NCBI RefSeq assembly: GCF_007746075.1
Contig: NZ_CP036339.1
Span: 3,067,786 to 3,131,785 of the forward strand
Direction of reading: 5' to 3'
DNA length: 64,000 nucleotides
Origin: Lacipirellula limnantheis
Lineage (GTDB): Bacteria; Planctomycetota; Planctomycetia; Pirellulales; Lacipirellulaceae
Each line of letters opens with the position of its first letter. Within the stretch, counting starts at the first letter, position 1. A program made the position numbers and the translations under genes. Positions 52,364-62,165 of the stretch are shown here, piece by piece. Below the pieces are notes generated by a model. The model did no database searches. It had not been told where the DNA came from and saw only the letters and a list, made by a program, of their open reading frames with translations.

Positions 52364-53902
52364 ATGATTATTCGTAATATCTTTAGCCATTGGGTCGTAT
52401 TTGCAGTTCAATCTGTCGTGATATTGGTGCTGACTCCATTTGTCTTAAAGCAACTCGGGGAAGCTCGTTACGGCGTATGGGTTCTGACATCCGCATTTAC
52501 AGGATACTATGGCCTGCTGGCTGCGGGCTTTCACGGAGGCGTTGCTCAGTACTTGACTCGCTATTATGCGGTTAAAGATTATCCGAGTCTGAATAGGGTG
52601 GCTTCCACCTCGGTTTATGTGCTTGCTTTGGTTGGCCTCGCAGTCATAGCAGTAAGTTTATTTCTGGGGTTAGTCGCCAACACAATATTCAGGATTCCCC
52701 CGGACCTTAAAGACGATGCCTTTTGGTGCATCGCGATCACAGGGGCTGCTGTCGGATTGCAGTTGCCGTTGTTTGTTTACTCGGCAGTGTTTGTTGCAAC
52801 GGCAAGATTCGATCTCATAGGTGTGGTTTCCGTCGCGGGGCGAATCCTTAGTGGGGTTATGACATATTGTGCGTTAATGGCAGGCTATGAACTGATCGGC
52901 GTTAGCGTTGCGTGGGCTGCCGGCGGTTTTATGGAGTCATTAATCCGGTGGTACCTCTCACGGTGGCAAATTCCTGAGCTGGCGATTTCGCGAAAGTATG
53001 TTGGCTGGGAGACATTTGCGGAGATATTCTCGTATGGGAAGTGGGACTTTTTTGTCGCGTTAGGGCAATCGGTCTACTATTTCTTGGATGCAGTTATTAT
53101 TGGGGTGCTGCTGCCAGTAGCGGGAATTGCGCGCTATTCGCTCGCGCTAAGTCTCGCTATTCACCTTGAGAGATTAATCCTTCCTACTTCTCAGGTGTTT
53201 TTTCCCGCACTAGTCGATCATCACGTTAAGGGAAATTACAAAGCGTTGCAAAGCGTGTTCGTTAAAGGGTGTCTGTGCGTCCTTTTGATTACAAGTGTAG
53301 TCGGTGCTGCAGCCAACTATTGGGCGAGTGACTTTTATCGTCTTTGGATTGGTGAACGATTGGGCATGGGTGATGGCATAAGTTCAGTCGCATCTATTTT
53401 CAGAATTCACCTTGCCACGTTGGTTCTGAGGAGTTGTTCGAGCGTTTCTGTTCAAGTGTTGCGAGGAGTACTTCAAATTAAGCGACTCGCATTTGCAGAG
53501 TGTGTGGATGCCGCGCTTCATATCGCATTTGCAGTAATTCTTGGTTATCGGTACGGGCTGGCTGGCGTAGCATTCGGAGCGTTGCTGTCGGCGTTGATTG
53601 TTCGTGCATTATGGCTTCCTTTCTTTACGTGCCGTTACTTAAAAGTGTCTTGGATGTTGTATCTGCGATCTACCCTGCCGCGGCCAATCCTGTTGGGTGT
53701 GGCATTAAGCTGCAGCTTGTTTATCGCTTTCAACTCTTGGAATGTGACATCCGTTGCCAGTTTTATAGTTGGTTGCGTTATTACGGTGATATTGTCGTTT
53801 CCTTTATCGTTGCTAATTGGCCTCAACCGCGAGGAGCGAGCAAGGTTCGTATATGAGCCGGCTCATTCGGTTTGGAAGCGCATCATTGCGTATGGCTCAT
53901 GA
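52364..53902 (+). CDS. Oligosaccharide flippase (Wzx-like, MATE/MOP superfamily)
   Basis: The 512-residue product has about twelve to fourteen hydrophobic helices spread evenly along the chain. Its start (SHWVVFAVQSVVILVLTPFV, then LKQLGEARYGVWVLTSAFTG) is typical of polysaccharide exporters. It would flip the lipid-linked repeat unit to the periplasmic face. No clear ribosome site precedes the ATG. Between its stop and the next gene lie about 290 bases with no recognised feature. Confidence 0.92.
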   Translation: MIIRNIFSHWVVFAVQSVVILVLTPFVLKQLGEARYGVWVLTSAFTGYYGLLAAGFHGGVAQYLTRYYAVKDYPSLNRVASTSVYVLALVGLAVIAVSLFLGLVANTIFRIPPDLKDDAFWCIAITGAAVGLQLPLFVYSAVFVATARFDLIGVVSVAGRILSGVMTYCALMAGYELIGVSVAWAAGGFMESLIRWYLSRWQIPELAISRKYVGWETFAEIFSYGKWDFFVALGQSVYYFLDAVIIGVLLPVAGIARYSLALSLAIHLERLILPTSQVFFPALVDHHVKGNYKALQSVFVKGCLCVLLITSVVGAAANYWASDFYRLWIGERLGMGDGISSVASIFRIHLATLVLRSCSSVSVQVLRGVLQIKRLAFAECVDAALHIAFAVILGYRYGLAGVAFGALLSALIVRALWLPFFTCRYLKVSWMLYLRSTLPRPILLGVALSCSLFIAFNSWNVTSVASFIVGCVITVILSFPLSLLIGLNREERARFVYEPAHSVWKRIIAYGS

Positions 53903-54188
53903 CCGGCAGGCTATCTCGGAAGCGTCGAGACGGCAGGGTTGTGCAACGGCACTTGGGCCACTGCTCGAAGTGCTAAACGCATCGACGAGCAGAGTTAAGA
54001 AAGCAGTGTTTAGCAGGCTTCGCCGCTCCACCATTGCAGCGGATTCAAGATTTACCGCCGCTGCATGGCGACTCGTGCGCGGTGTGAGGCTCGACAACGA
54101 GAATCTCGGCACCGATAGCATGAGGTGTCATCAGGTGTATTTGCGATAGCTGAACACGGCGGGATTCGATGGAGAGGGTCTATTTAGA

Positions 54189-55196
54189 ATGAACAAAAGA
54201 CTGCTGTTAGCGAACATTTACATGCATCTTGGAGGCCGTTTTATTAGCCGCTTCGCTAACCGAGAGTTGTTGTTTGTGCTAACTTACCACCGGATTAAGA
54301 AGGACGACGGTTCTCCCTCTTCCAAGTTCGACGACGAGGTATTTGGGCCAAGTGTGACCGAGTTCAGGCGGCAGCTTGAGTTCCTTAGTAAGTACACAAC
54401 GGTTCTTAGTGAATCCGATCTAATTGCCGCGATGTCTGGCGAACCGCCCGGTGATGGGCCTTTCGGCATGGTCACGTTTGACGATGCATACGTCGATAAT
54501 TATGAGTTGGCTCTGCCAGTATTAAGGCAAATGGGCCTTCCGTCTATCCTATTTGTTCCTTACACACTGCTCGAGGAACGAAAGGTCGGTTGGTGGGATC
54601 AAATTGCATTTATCGTCAAAAATTCCTCCAAGCCAACAATCGAACTACGCGGCGAGAAGATTCGATTTGGAAACGATACGGGAAGTGCTATCCGCTACCT
54701 GCAATCGATAATGAAGCATAACCCGACAGACTCAACCAAGACATTGATCGATGAGATTGCCGAGCGGGCGGACTCACCTCCGCCGACGGTCAACGAAATG
54801 AGTAGTGAGCTAATGACTTGGGATCAGGTAAGGACTGCAGCCGGGGCTGGCGTGACCATTGGCTCTCATACTTGCAGCCATCGGGTGCTCGCTACCTTGG
54901 GGGAGAGAGAGCAAAGCGACGAAATCTTTGGCTCAAAGTCGTGCTTGGAAAACAAGTTAGGAGTTCCAATTCGCTCGTTGGCATTTCCGGTAGGCGGCAT
55001 TCGACACTACAACAGTACAACTACAAGGTTGGCAAGAGATGCTGGATATGATCTGGCCTTTTCATTTTGTACAGGGGTCGAGAAATTGCAAAAATGCAAT
55101 CGTTTTGAGATCCCGCGATTTAGTGCGCCACACGATCTCGAGACATTCAAAGCCCATTATCATTGCCCAAGGCTAATGGACTACGGGTTTCGTTAG
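54189..55196 (+). CDS. Polysaccharide deacetylase family protein (NodB-like), second
   Basis: The 335-residue product carries the NodB motifs VTFDDAYVDNY (about 95), GSHTCSHRVL (about 225) and a downstream SLAFPVGG. The metal-binding Asp-Asp and H-x3-H residues are kept, although the Gly after Asp-Asp is Ala. It is clearly different from the first deacetylase of this cluster, so the two may act on different sugars. GGAGAGGG stands about 11 bases before the ATG. Confidence 0.9.
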   Translation: MNKRLLLANIYMHLGGRFISRFANRELLFVLTYHRIKKDDGSPSSKFDDEVFGPSVTEFRRQLEFLSKYTTVLSESDLIAAMSGEPPGDGPFGMVTFDDAYVDNYELALPVLRQMGLPSILFVPYTLLEERKVGWWDQIAFIVKNSSKPTIELRGEKIRFGNDTGSAIRYLQSIMKHNPTDSTKTLIDEIAERADSPPPTVNEMSSELMTWDQVRTAAGAGVTIGSHTCSHRVLATLGEREQSDEIFGSKSCLENKLGVPIRSLAFPVGGIRHYNSTTTRLARDAGYDLAFSFCTGVEKLQKCNRFEIPRFSAPHDLETFKAHYHCPRLMDYGFR

Positions 55197-55352
55197 AGGC
55201 TCACACTGAATGCAAATTAGAAATGACTGTTGCTGACCAGCAAGATCACTTGAGTAACTAATTGTTCTAGGACTGTTTACATAAGCGCTTCAAAAAACAT
55301 ACGTGGCAGCCGTTTGTTCAGGGGGGTCAAAAGACATCTTCGTGAAAAGACG

Positions 55353-56129
55353 ATGCGCGCTTTCGATCACGTCCGTGGCCTTGCAATCTCGTGGGCCGAC
55401 GCGTGGCCTTGCCCCAAACACCAAACACTTGTCGTAGGCTGCGAATCGTCAGGTACGACTATAGTCGCACAAATGCTTCTCGGGGGCGGCGGAGGACGGT
55501 TCCTTGATGAATCGGAGGAAAACTGGGTGTGGGATGCCTATATGTCGATATATCAAGGAAAGTACCGCGTTACCGATTACCCCCGATTGCAGTTATTCGA
55601 CTATTTGAAGGTGCCGGGCTTTGCTTCGATTCTACCTGAGTATCAGGCCGCGTTTCCCAATGCAAATAGTATTTACGTCGTGAGAGATCCACGGGACGTG
55701 TTAGCGTCCGCGATTAGAACTTTCAAAGTAACGTCACGTCAAGACATTGAAAACATACCTTGGATAAAGGAGCGATGGCTTGGGATTGAGACATCGCATC
55801 CAATTGAGAGGTTGGCCCACCGCTGGTCAATTTATCTCGATCGGAGTGCAGATTTAAAACAAGTCACATATGTCAAGTACGAAGAGTTCTGCAGGAACAA
55901 GTTGTTAACGGCGGAGTTGCTGGCAAAGCAACTGAATCTACCTTTCAAAATGGATATCGCAAAGCGCTTAGCAGACAGGCAGGCCACCCACTCCAGTACC
56001 CGGGACTATTCGCCTGCGGGTTCAGGCACTTGGCGCAATTCGCCGCTGATAACAGATTGTGATATTGACCGGATGGAGGCTATTTGTGGCAGGCAGATGC
56101 TGGAATGGGGGTATTTGCACGCAACTTAG
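55353..56129 (+). CDS. Sulfotransferase family protein
   Basis: The 258-residue product has the 5'-phosphosulfate-binding loop (VVGCESSGTTIVAQML, about 26-41) and the 3'-phosphate-binding segment (IYVVRDPRDVLASAI, about 108-122), in the order and spacing of PAPS-dependent sulfotransferases. It would add sulfate to a carbohydrate, probably the polysaccharide made here. I take the ATG at 55353. A TTG at 55314 would add 13 residues, and neither has a clear ribosome site. Sulfated polysaccharides would suit a marine planctomycete. Confidence 0.85.
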   Translation: MRAFDHVRGLAISWADAWPCPKHQTLVVGCESSGTTIVAQMLLGGGGGRFLDESEENWVWDAYMSIYQGKYRVTDYPRLQLFDYLKVPGFASILPEYQAAFPNANSIYVVRDPRDVLASAIRTFKVTSRQDIENIPWIKERWLGIETSHPIERLAHRWSIYLDRSADLKQVTYVKYEEFCRNKLLTAELLAKQLNLPFKMDIAKRLADRQATHSSTRDYSPAGSGTWRNSPLITDCDIDRMEAICGRQMLEWGYLHAT

Positions 56130-56481
56130 AACTTAAGGGTAGCTAGAGGTGTTATCGGTACCCTTAGCGAGATGTGTTGTCGGTTGTTGGGAATGTTGTG
56201 GGACGCTGAGTAACTTCTTCTAAGGGCGCGTAAGGATCTGAGGTACACACGGCAGTTGAATGTCCAATCCACGTGTTGCGAAGGTTTGAAGCGGCAGTTT
56301 GGCCCGAGATGGAAACCTTGAGTGACCACGAAACGACGGGGGTCGTGACAATCCTAAGCAGATCGGTCGGAAGGTTTGTGACGCTGCGAAACGCTGGGAG
56401 CGCTAACAGCCGTCCTACAATTAGGTAAAGCTAGAGCAGGCTCTAAGAATTTAACGGTAGGTTGACCTCTCGGAGTGAGTG
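56130..56481. other. Intergenic region
   Basis: About 350 bases in the AT-richer part. No frame with family features was found. GGAG at about 56472 is the ribosome site of the next gene. Confidence 0.4.
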
Positions 56482-57213
56482 ATGTCATTGTTGCAAGACA
56501 TCAGTGTGAAAATTCGTCGGGATGAAGGTCCTTTCTGGACCGTCGTCAAACGGATTGCAAAGGCAATTTTGCGAGTCCACGTTCCAGTCACACCGGTCAC
56601 TAAGCCATTGTTCGCGGGCTTGTATCGGCTACACGTCTTAGTGAGGACATTGATCCTCACACTACTCCGCATCTTTTGGTATGAGCCACTCTTTAAGAGT
56701 CAGTGCCGCAAAGTTGGGTCGAGGGTGGTTGTCGACAAGCTCGTGTTCCTTCAGGGAGTGGGAGATATCGACATTGGCGACGGAGTGGCTCTCTCCGGAA
56801 AATCTAATATAGGATTCTGCAACAGAGTTCTCGACCGCCCCACTCTATCTATTGGGGACGATTCTTTTATAGGGAGTAAATGCTCAATTTTCGTTGCCAG
56901 ATCTATAGAGGTTGGGCGGCGTTGCCTGATTGCTGGCGATGTGATTATTCGCGACTACGATGGCCATCCGAAGGATGCCGATGATCGTGCTAACGGCGTT
57001 CCCATCTTAAGTGGTTCCGCGCGAGCCGTCCGAATCGGCAACGACGTGTGGATAGGTTCACGGGCAGTTATTCTGAAGGGCGTCACAATCGGCGATCGAT
57101 CTATAGTCGCAGCGTGTTCCGTCGTCACTAAAGACGTTCCACCAGATTGTATTGTCGCGGGCAATCCGGCGCGAATTGTAAGTCCACTGGCGGCGGAGAG
57201 AAATGCTAATTAG
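56482..57213 (+). CDS. Hexapeptide-repeat acyltransferase (WbbJ-like)
   Basis: The ATG at 56482 has GGAG six bases upstream. A GTG one codon earlier would be too close to it. The product is 243 residues. After a basic and hydrophobic N-terminus, residues about 90-235 form a left-handed beta helix ([40 protein letters not shown]) with the usual C-terminal V-V-T-K-D-V-P-P and G-N-P-A-R-I motif. It is an O- or N-acetyltransferase acting on a nucleotide sugar or the growing oligosaccharide. Confidence 0.92.
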   Translation: MSLLQDISVKIRRDEGPFWTVVKRIAKAILRVHVPVTPVTKPLFAGLYRLHVLVRTLILTLLRIFWYEPLFKSQCRKVGSRVVVDKLVFLQGVGDIDIGDGVALSGKSNIGFCNRVLDRPTLSIGDDSFIGSKCSIFVARSIEVGRRCLIAGDVIIRDYDGHPKDADDRANGVPILSGSARAVRIGNDVWIGSRAVILKGVTIGDRSIVAACSVVTKDVPPDCIVAGNPARIVSPLAAERNAN

Positions 57214-57562
57214 AGAGTCCTAAATAGGCCCGAGTGAGAAGGTACCAGCAGATCATTGTGCAGCCCACCTCCATGAAAGCCTCAAAGAGATTGTCTTTGC
57301 GGTCGCGCCTTGTTCTGAGGCGCCGGACTGATGAAGCCATGCTAAGGGTCGTGCGCCCGGTCACTACAGCACGGCGAGTTCGTTGCCGGCTCGCATCAAG
57401 CAGGTGTTCGTCAACGACGCACGTACGTGGCCTGCTGCTAGAATATGACGGACTATTGATCATTGCGCGGCGATGTACCGTTGGTATCAAAAGTAGTAAT
57501 CTCACCGCCGGGGATCGCGCTGAGCTGGTCGATTTGGTGCTGGCCGGTCGCCCAGCACCTTC
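57214..57562. other. Region upstream of the IS256 remnant
   Basis: About 350 bases where the sequence turns GC-rich again. A minus-strand frame ending at 57206 ([17 protein letters not shown]) looks protein-like over about 35 codons but could not be assigned. It may be part of another decayed mobile element. Confidence 0.35.
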
Positions 57563-58363
57563 AGCCAGTTGAATCAGCAACTGTACGAGCGAGTCGAGGC
57601 GCGTCGGAGCCGGCCGATCGAAGGCGAGTTTGCCTACGTGTCGCGTGACGGGAACTGGCTGAAGCGGAGTTAGGGCGGCGAAGTGAAGAACGCCGCCGTG
57701 ATGGTGGCGATCGGCGTGGACCAAGACGGCCTTCGACAGGCGCCTCCGCGTCGTCGAAGGGATCAAGGAGGACACCGCGAGTTGGCGGAACCTCCCTCCG
57801 TCACCTCAAGGAGCGCGGGCTGCAAGGATTTCGCCTCGTCACCAGCGATAAGTGCCTCGGTCTGGTCGAGGCGCTCGGCGAGTTTTATCCGGAGGCTGAT
57901 TGGCAGCGGTGCATGGTTCATTGGCAGCGGAACGTCGGTTCGTCGGTTCCTCGATCGAAGCGTCCGGAGGCAATGGCCATGCTCAAGGCGATCCACGCGC
58001 AGGAGGATCGCCAGGCGGCGCTGAAGAAGGGGGGCGGAGGTCGTCGTGATGCTCCGGGAGATGAAGCTTTCTCAAGCGGCCAAGATCGTCGAGTAGGGGT
58101 TGATCGAAACCTTAAGCTACATGGCCTATCCCCGCGAACACTGGATCAGGATTCGGACCAACAATCCGTTGGAGCGGATCATGCGTGAGATCAGACGACG
58201 AACCCGGGTGGTCGGCGCGTTCCCCGATGGCAACAGCGCGCTTATGCTGGTTGCGGCCCGGCTGCGGCATGTGGCCGGAACCAAGTGGGGGACGCGCAAG
58301 TACCTCGATATGGAACGACTGATCGAACAGAACCGAGAGGAGATCACCGAGGCGGTCGAGTAA
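57563..58363 (+). pseudogene. Decayed IS256/Mutator-family transposase
   Basis: Across several frames the sequence gives SQLNQQLYERVEARRSRPIE, GEVKNAAVMVAIGVDQDG, HLKERGLQGFRLVTSDKCLG, LVEALGEFYPEADWQRCMVH and AMLKAIHAQEDRQAALKK. Finally REHWIRIRTNNPLERIMREI and RRRTRVVGAFPDGNSALMLV follow in one open frame (58100-58363). This is an IS256-family transposase. At least two frameshifts and two in-frame stops (KRS-stop-GGE near 57673 and KIVE-stop near 58095) inactivate it. The N-terminal third is missing. Confidence 0.9.
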
Positions 58364-58464
58364 ACCGCCTCGTCCGTAACTCCTACGCTGCTACGCAGGT
58401 CCGGACGAGCCTTCCAAGCAGGGCTAATCCAATGTGCGCATGTTGATAGACGCTACCTGAACAT

Positions 58465-59592
58465 TCAGATAATGGCGCTTATTTGATTCTCAATTAGTTC
58501 AATATAAGCCGCGGCCATCTTTAGCTCAGAAAATCTGCACTCCGCAAGCTGCCTGGCGCTTTGGCCCATTCTAATGCGAAGTTCAGAACTCTCTGCCAAA
58601 GACAGTATTCCACATGCCAAGGCTGATGCATCAGAAGGTGGCACGATAATGCCTACGTCACCAGAAATGACATCGGGAATCCCGCCCACCGCAGTGGCTA
58701 CGACGGGTAGCCCACAACTTAATGCTTCGAGCATCGCAAGGGGCGTGCCTTCTGTGGCCGATGATAGCAGAAAAATGTCTGCCGTCTGTAGTGCAATGCT
58801 GGGATCCGCCAGTGCCCCCGAAAATCGAACATTGTTTCCTAATCCGTGCTCTCGAACATATTCTTCAGCTTTGCCTCTGTCTTCACCGTCGCCGACGACA
58901 TTCAAGTAGACTTTGGGGTTCGAAAGAGTGACTTCGCGAAACGCCCGAAGAGCGTTCAGGATGTCCTTATCAGGGTGTAGTCGACCTAGCCAAATGACTT
59001 CGCAGCAATCACGTCCCGCCTTGCTTTGGCCGACAAACCGGGCTAAATCTATGCCGTTTTCAATTACACGTACACGCACCTTTGGTAGTGAACTTGCGCT
59101 TGCGATGGCGTCTCTAATCACTTCGTTAATGGCGGTAATAGCATTTGCTCTATAGGCCATCCTAGCAGTAACACTCGCATATCGCCTGTCATTTAGGATT
59201 GGTTCTGCTGTATGCTCCGTGACGATTTGCACCTTTACACCCGCAGCGTGGCTAGCTTTATGCACGTCTGAAAGCACGCACATATGCTGGGCGTGGACGC
59301 AAATAACTTCGTGTCTTGATAACCAACTCCTCAGGTTCGATTTGCCACGCAATCTGCCAATCCGGCTCAACGATTCGAGATCTAACGCCAAGCAAGGGAT
59401 TCCTAGATCTTCAAACTGTCGCATTAAGGGTCCCCGGCCCCGCCGAGTCGCGCAGCATACGACGCGAAATCCATTGTTGAGGTAGTGCTTAGACAATTGG
59501 AGACCGAGACGCTCTGATCCGCCGAAATCGAAGGAGTAGAGCGCCATGCAGATGGTTGGAGGTGTGGTAAGCGACACCGGGAGGCTCGGCAT
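58465..59592 (-). CDS. GT4-family glycosyltransferase
   Basis: This 375-residue protein has the GT-B layout. The N-terminal acceptor domain has a glycine-rich loop (YSFDFGGSERLGLQL). The C-terminal donor domain has VIWLGRLHPDKDIL and the E-x7-E motif (SSATEGTPLAMLEALSCGLP). It transfers a sugar from a nucleotide donor during polysaccharide assembly. It is the only rightmost-cluster gene before 63.3 kb on the minus strand. It faces the IS256 remnant, which suggests a rearranged junction. An ATG at 59547 (MALYSFDFGG) is an alternative start. Confidence 0.92.
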   Translation of the reverse strand: MPSLPVSLTTPPTICMALYSFDFGGSERLGLQLSKHYLNNGFRVVCCATRRGRGPLMRQFEDLGIPCLALDLESLSRIGRLRGKSNLRSWLSRHEVICVHAQHMCVLSDVHKASHAAGVKVQIVTEHTAEPILNDRRYASVTARMAYRANAITAINEVIRDAIASASSLPKVRVRVIENGIDLARFVGQSKAGRDCCEVIWLGRLHPDKDILNALRAFREVTLSNPKVYLNVVGDGEDRGKAEEYVREHGLGNNVRFSGALADPSIALQTADIFLLSSATEGTPLAMLEALSCGLPVVATAVGGIPDVISGDVGIIVPPSDASALACGILSLAESSELRIRMGQSARQLAECRFSELKMAAAYIELIENQISAII

Positions 59593-59855
59593 TGGATGGC
59601 GAAGAATGGAGAGGTCAGCGGAATTCTGTTATCGCGGGAGCAGAGTGCACGTAATGAGAACTTTGCATTTAGAACGCGATTATACACCACATGAACGAAT
59701 GGATGGCTTGAGTGTCAGCTAAGCGGTGATGCCAAATATGCGTAAGTATATGGTGTAAATAGCACTCGTTAAAGCGATAGTGACAATTAACACGTTCTCA
59801 AATAGGTAGAGTTAAGTAAGCAAATATCGCAATTTATGGGAGTAGGAGTACCGGC

Positions 59856-60968
59856 ATGCGAATCTGCGTAATTTTCGGGACACGCCCGGAAGCAATTAAA
59901 GTTCTTCCCATTTATATTCGTTTTAAAGAGCTCGGCGTCTCCGTCGATCTCGTACATTCAGGGCAGCACCATGAATTAACTGAGCCAGTGCTGAAACTTT
60001 TCAATACTCCTCCCGACATCACTCTGGATGTGATGCGTGAGGGGCAATCACTGAGTAGCCTGACAGCACGAGCATTGACTGTGCTCGGCGAGTTATTTGA
60101 GAGCAGGCGGTATGCCTCTGTAATTGTTCAGGGCGATACTACAACTGCGTTTGCCGCCGCCTTATCGGCGTTTTACCATAAACTTCCGGTCGGTCACGTG
60201 GAAGCAGGTTTAAGGACATTTGACCGATACTCGCCGTTTCCAGAGGAAATAAACCGGAAAATAATTTCCTCGATCGCCACTATCCATTTTGCTCCAACTG
60301 CTCACGCAGAAAGCAATTTACTTCGCGAAAATGTCGACCCGACTGCAGTCGTTGTTACCGGCAATACCGTAATTGATGCACTGAGATGGGTAGACGAGAA
60401 TCACAGCACGTCAATGGAAAAAGCAATCTTCGAAATCGGTCTACAGGGCGTTAAGTACATCTTGCTGACAACCCACCGCCGTGAGAACATCGGCGTTCCA
60501 ATGCGGAACGTGCTTCGTACGGTCAGGGAATTCTTAATCGCGAATCGAACTGCAGTGCTGGTCTTGCCACTTCATAAGAATCCTGCGGTAAGGCAAATAG
60601 TGCTAGAGGTATTAGAGGGGCAGGATCGGGTGCGGCTCATTGAAGCACAAGGGTATCTTGAGTTTTGTGCACTGTTAAAGCACTCAGCCTTTCTAATAAC
60701 GGACTCAGGAGGCGTGCAGGAGGAGGCACCTTATTTTCGGAAACGTACACTAGTTATTCGTGAAACAACTGAACGGCCAGAAGCTGTGACCGCGGGAAGT
60801 GCCATTCTAGTCGGGACAAATCCGGAACGACTTAGGTCTGCAATGGATGCAGCATGGAATGCTGCAGTTGGCGGTCGCCCTCTGGAGCTAGTCGATTGCA
60901 GTCCATTTGGCGACGGTTATGCAAGCGACAGAATCTGTAAGGCGATGATCGAAAATGCAAAAAACTAG
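59856..60968 (+). CDS. wecB: UDP-N-acetylglucosamine 2-epimerase (non-hydrolysing)
   Basis: The 370-residue product matches the family throughout: GTRPEAIKVLPIY at the N-terminus, VQGDTTTAFAAALSAFYH, GHVEAGLRT, PFPEEINRKI, TTHRRENIG, VLPLHKNPAVR, DSGGVQEEAPYF and ETTERPEAVTAG. It interconverts UDP-GlcNAc and UDP-ManNAc and so supplies ManNAc or ManNAc-derived sugars. GGAG lies seven bases before the ATG. Its last codons overlap the start of the next glycosyltransferase gene by 14 bases. Confidence 0.96.
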   Translation: MRICVIFGTRPEAIKVLPIYIRFKELGVSVDLVHSGQHHELTEPVLKLFNTPPDITLDVMREGQSLSSLTARALTVLGELFESRRYASVIVQGDTTTAFAAALSAFYHKLPVGHVEAGLRTFDRYSPFPEEINRKIISSIATIHFAPTAHAESNLLRENVDPTAVVVTGNTVIDALRWVDENHSTSMEKAIFEIGLQGVKYILLTTHRRENIGVPMRNVLRTVREFLIANRTAVLVLPLHKNPAVRQIVLEVLEGQDRVRLIEAQGYLEFCALLKHSAFLITDSGGVQEEAPYFRKRTLVIRETTERPEAVTAGSAILVGTNPERLRSAMDAAWNAAVGGRPLELVDCSPFGDGYASDRICKAMIENAKN

Positions 60969-62058
60969 GCGGATTCTTTGGGTAGAAAACTGTTATCCGA
61001 TCAATACTCGAAGTCAAAGGATAATCGACAGTCTTTGCAAGAGCGATGATGCCAACGAAATCATGGTTTGCGGTTGGAATCGAGGACGCAGTTACATATC
61101 TGACGTACCGAGCAATTGTGCAGTATTACAGACTCCAATAGGATATCAAAAAGCGGTAAGGAAATTACGGAAGCTATTTGCGTACAGAAGATTTATTCTG
61201 GAGCAAATCCGCGCCTTTGAGCCTGATGTAATCATCAGTAGCTTTTGGGACATGGCTGTACTGGTGCGAACGATTTCCACTGGCACGTCTCGACTCGTGT
61301 ACGATGTGGTGGACATGCCCGGCGGGGGCAGAGTGCTTTTTAGCCTGCAGAGACTAATTGAGGCGTGGGCAATAAAGAACTTTCATGGCATAATACTTTC
61401 GTCACGATTTTTCGAGCCGTTTTACACTCAGAAGTGTTCCACGATACTGAGGTTGGAGAATCTTCCTAACGCAGTTGCGTCATGCTCCCCGCCAGAGAAA
61501 AACCGTTGCCACCCAATGCGAGTCGCTTTCATTGGCAATGTCAGATACTTGGGCACGCTGGTAAGCGTCATTGAAGCATCCACTAAGCTAGGCGCTGAGT
61601 TCCACATATATGGTGATGGTCCGGCCAGAAATGCACTTGAGCGTCGGTTCGCGAACACGTCCACGATAACTTTCCATGGCGCGTACTCATACTCAGACGT
61701 AAGCCGCATTTACGCAGATATTGATCTAGTCTGGGCGGTATATCCTTCTTCGGAACCGAACGTAAAGTATGCGATTTCAAACAAGTTCTTCGAGTCGCAG
61801 TTATTTGGAGTTCCTGGAGTTTTCGCTAAGGGAACCGCGCTCGGTGAATTAGTGCGTGAGCACGAAATTGGTTTTGTAGTAGATCCTGAGTCAATTCAAG
61901 AAGCATTTGTTCTGCTTTCGTCTTTAAGAGATGACGCATCTCGATTGCTAAATGCAAGGTTGTGTTTAGGCGAGTATAGTAAACATCAGACTCTCGCATG
62001 GAGTCACCAAGAGCCTGCTCTTCAAAACTTTATTCAGCACATTTGCGGAGTGTTCTAG
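60955..62058 (+). CDS. Glycosyltransferase (GT4-like)
   Basis: This 367-residue GT-B protein begins inside the end of wecB. Recognisable parts are a central MRVAFIGNVRYLGTLVSVIE, HIYGDGPARNALE and the C-terminal donor-binding region NKFFESQLFGVPGVFAKG. It lacks a classic E-x7-E motif, having only FFESQLFG, so it may belong to a divergent GT4 branch that uses an unusual donor. Its overlap with wecB suggests it could use the ManNAc-type donor made by that enzyme. This is inference from position. Confidence 0.85.
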   Translation: MQKTRRILWVENCYPINTRSQRIIDSLCKSDDANEIMVCGWNRGRSYISDVPSNCAVLQTPIGYQKAVRKLRKLFAYRRFILEQIRAFEPDVIISSFWDMAVLVRTISTGTSRLVYDVVDMPGGGRVLFSLQRLIEAWAIKNFHGIILSSRFFEPFYTQKCSTILRLENLPNAVASCSPPEKNRCHPMRVAFIGNVRYLGTLVSVIEASTKLGAEFHIYGDGPARNALERRFANTSTITFHGAYSYSDVSRIYADIDLVWAVYPSSEPNVKYAISNKFFESQLFGVPGVFAKGTALGELVREHEIGFVVDPESIQEAFVLLSSLRDDASRLLNARLCLGEYSKHQTLAWSHQEPALQNFIQHICGVF

Positions 62059-62165
62059 GCATTGGGGCCTATTGTCACGGCTTCGGACTCAATATGTAAT
62101 GCGGTCGTCATCAAGTTGCGCCTGCTTGATGAGCCGAGCCGCGGTAGATTGCGAAGGCTATGTGC

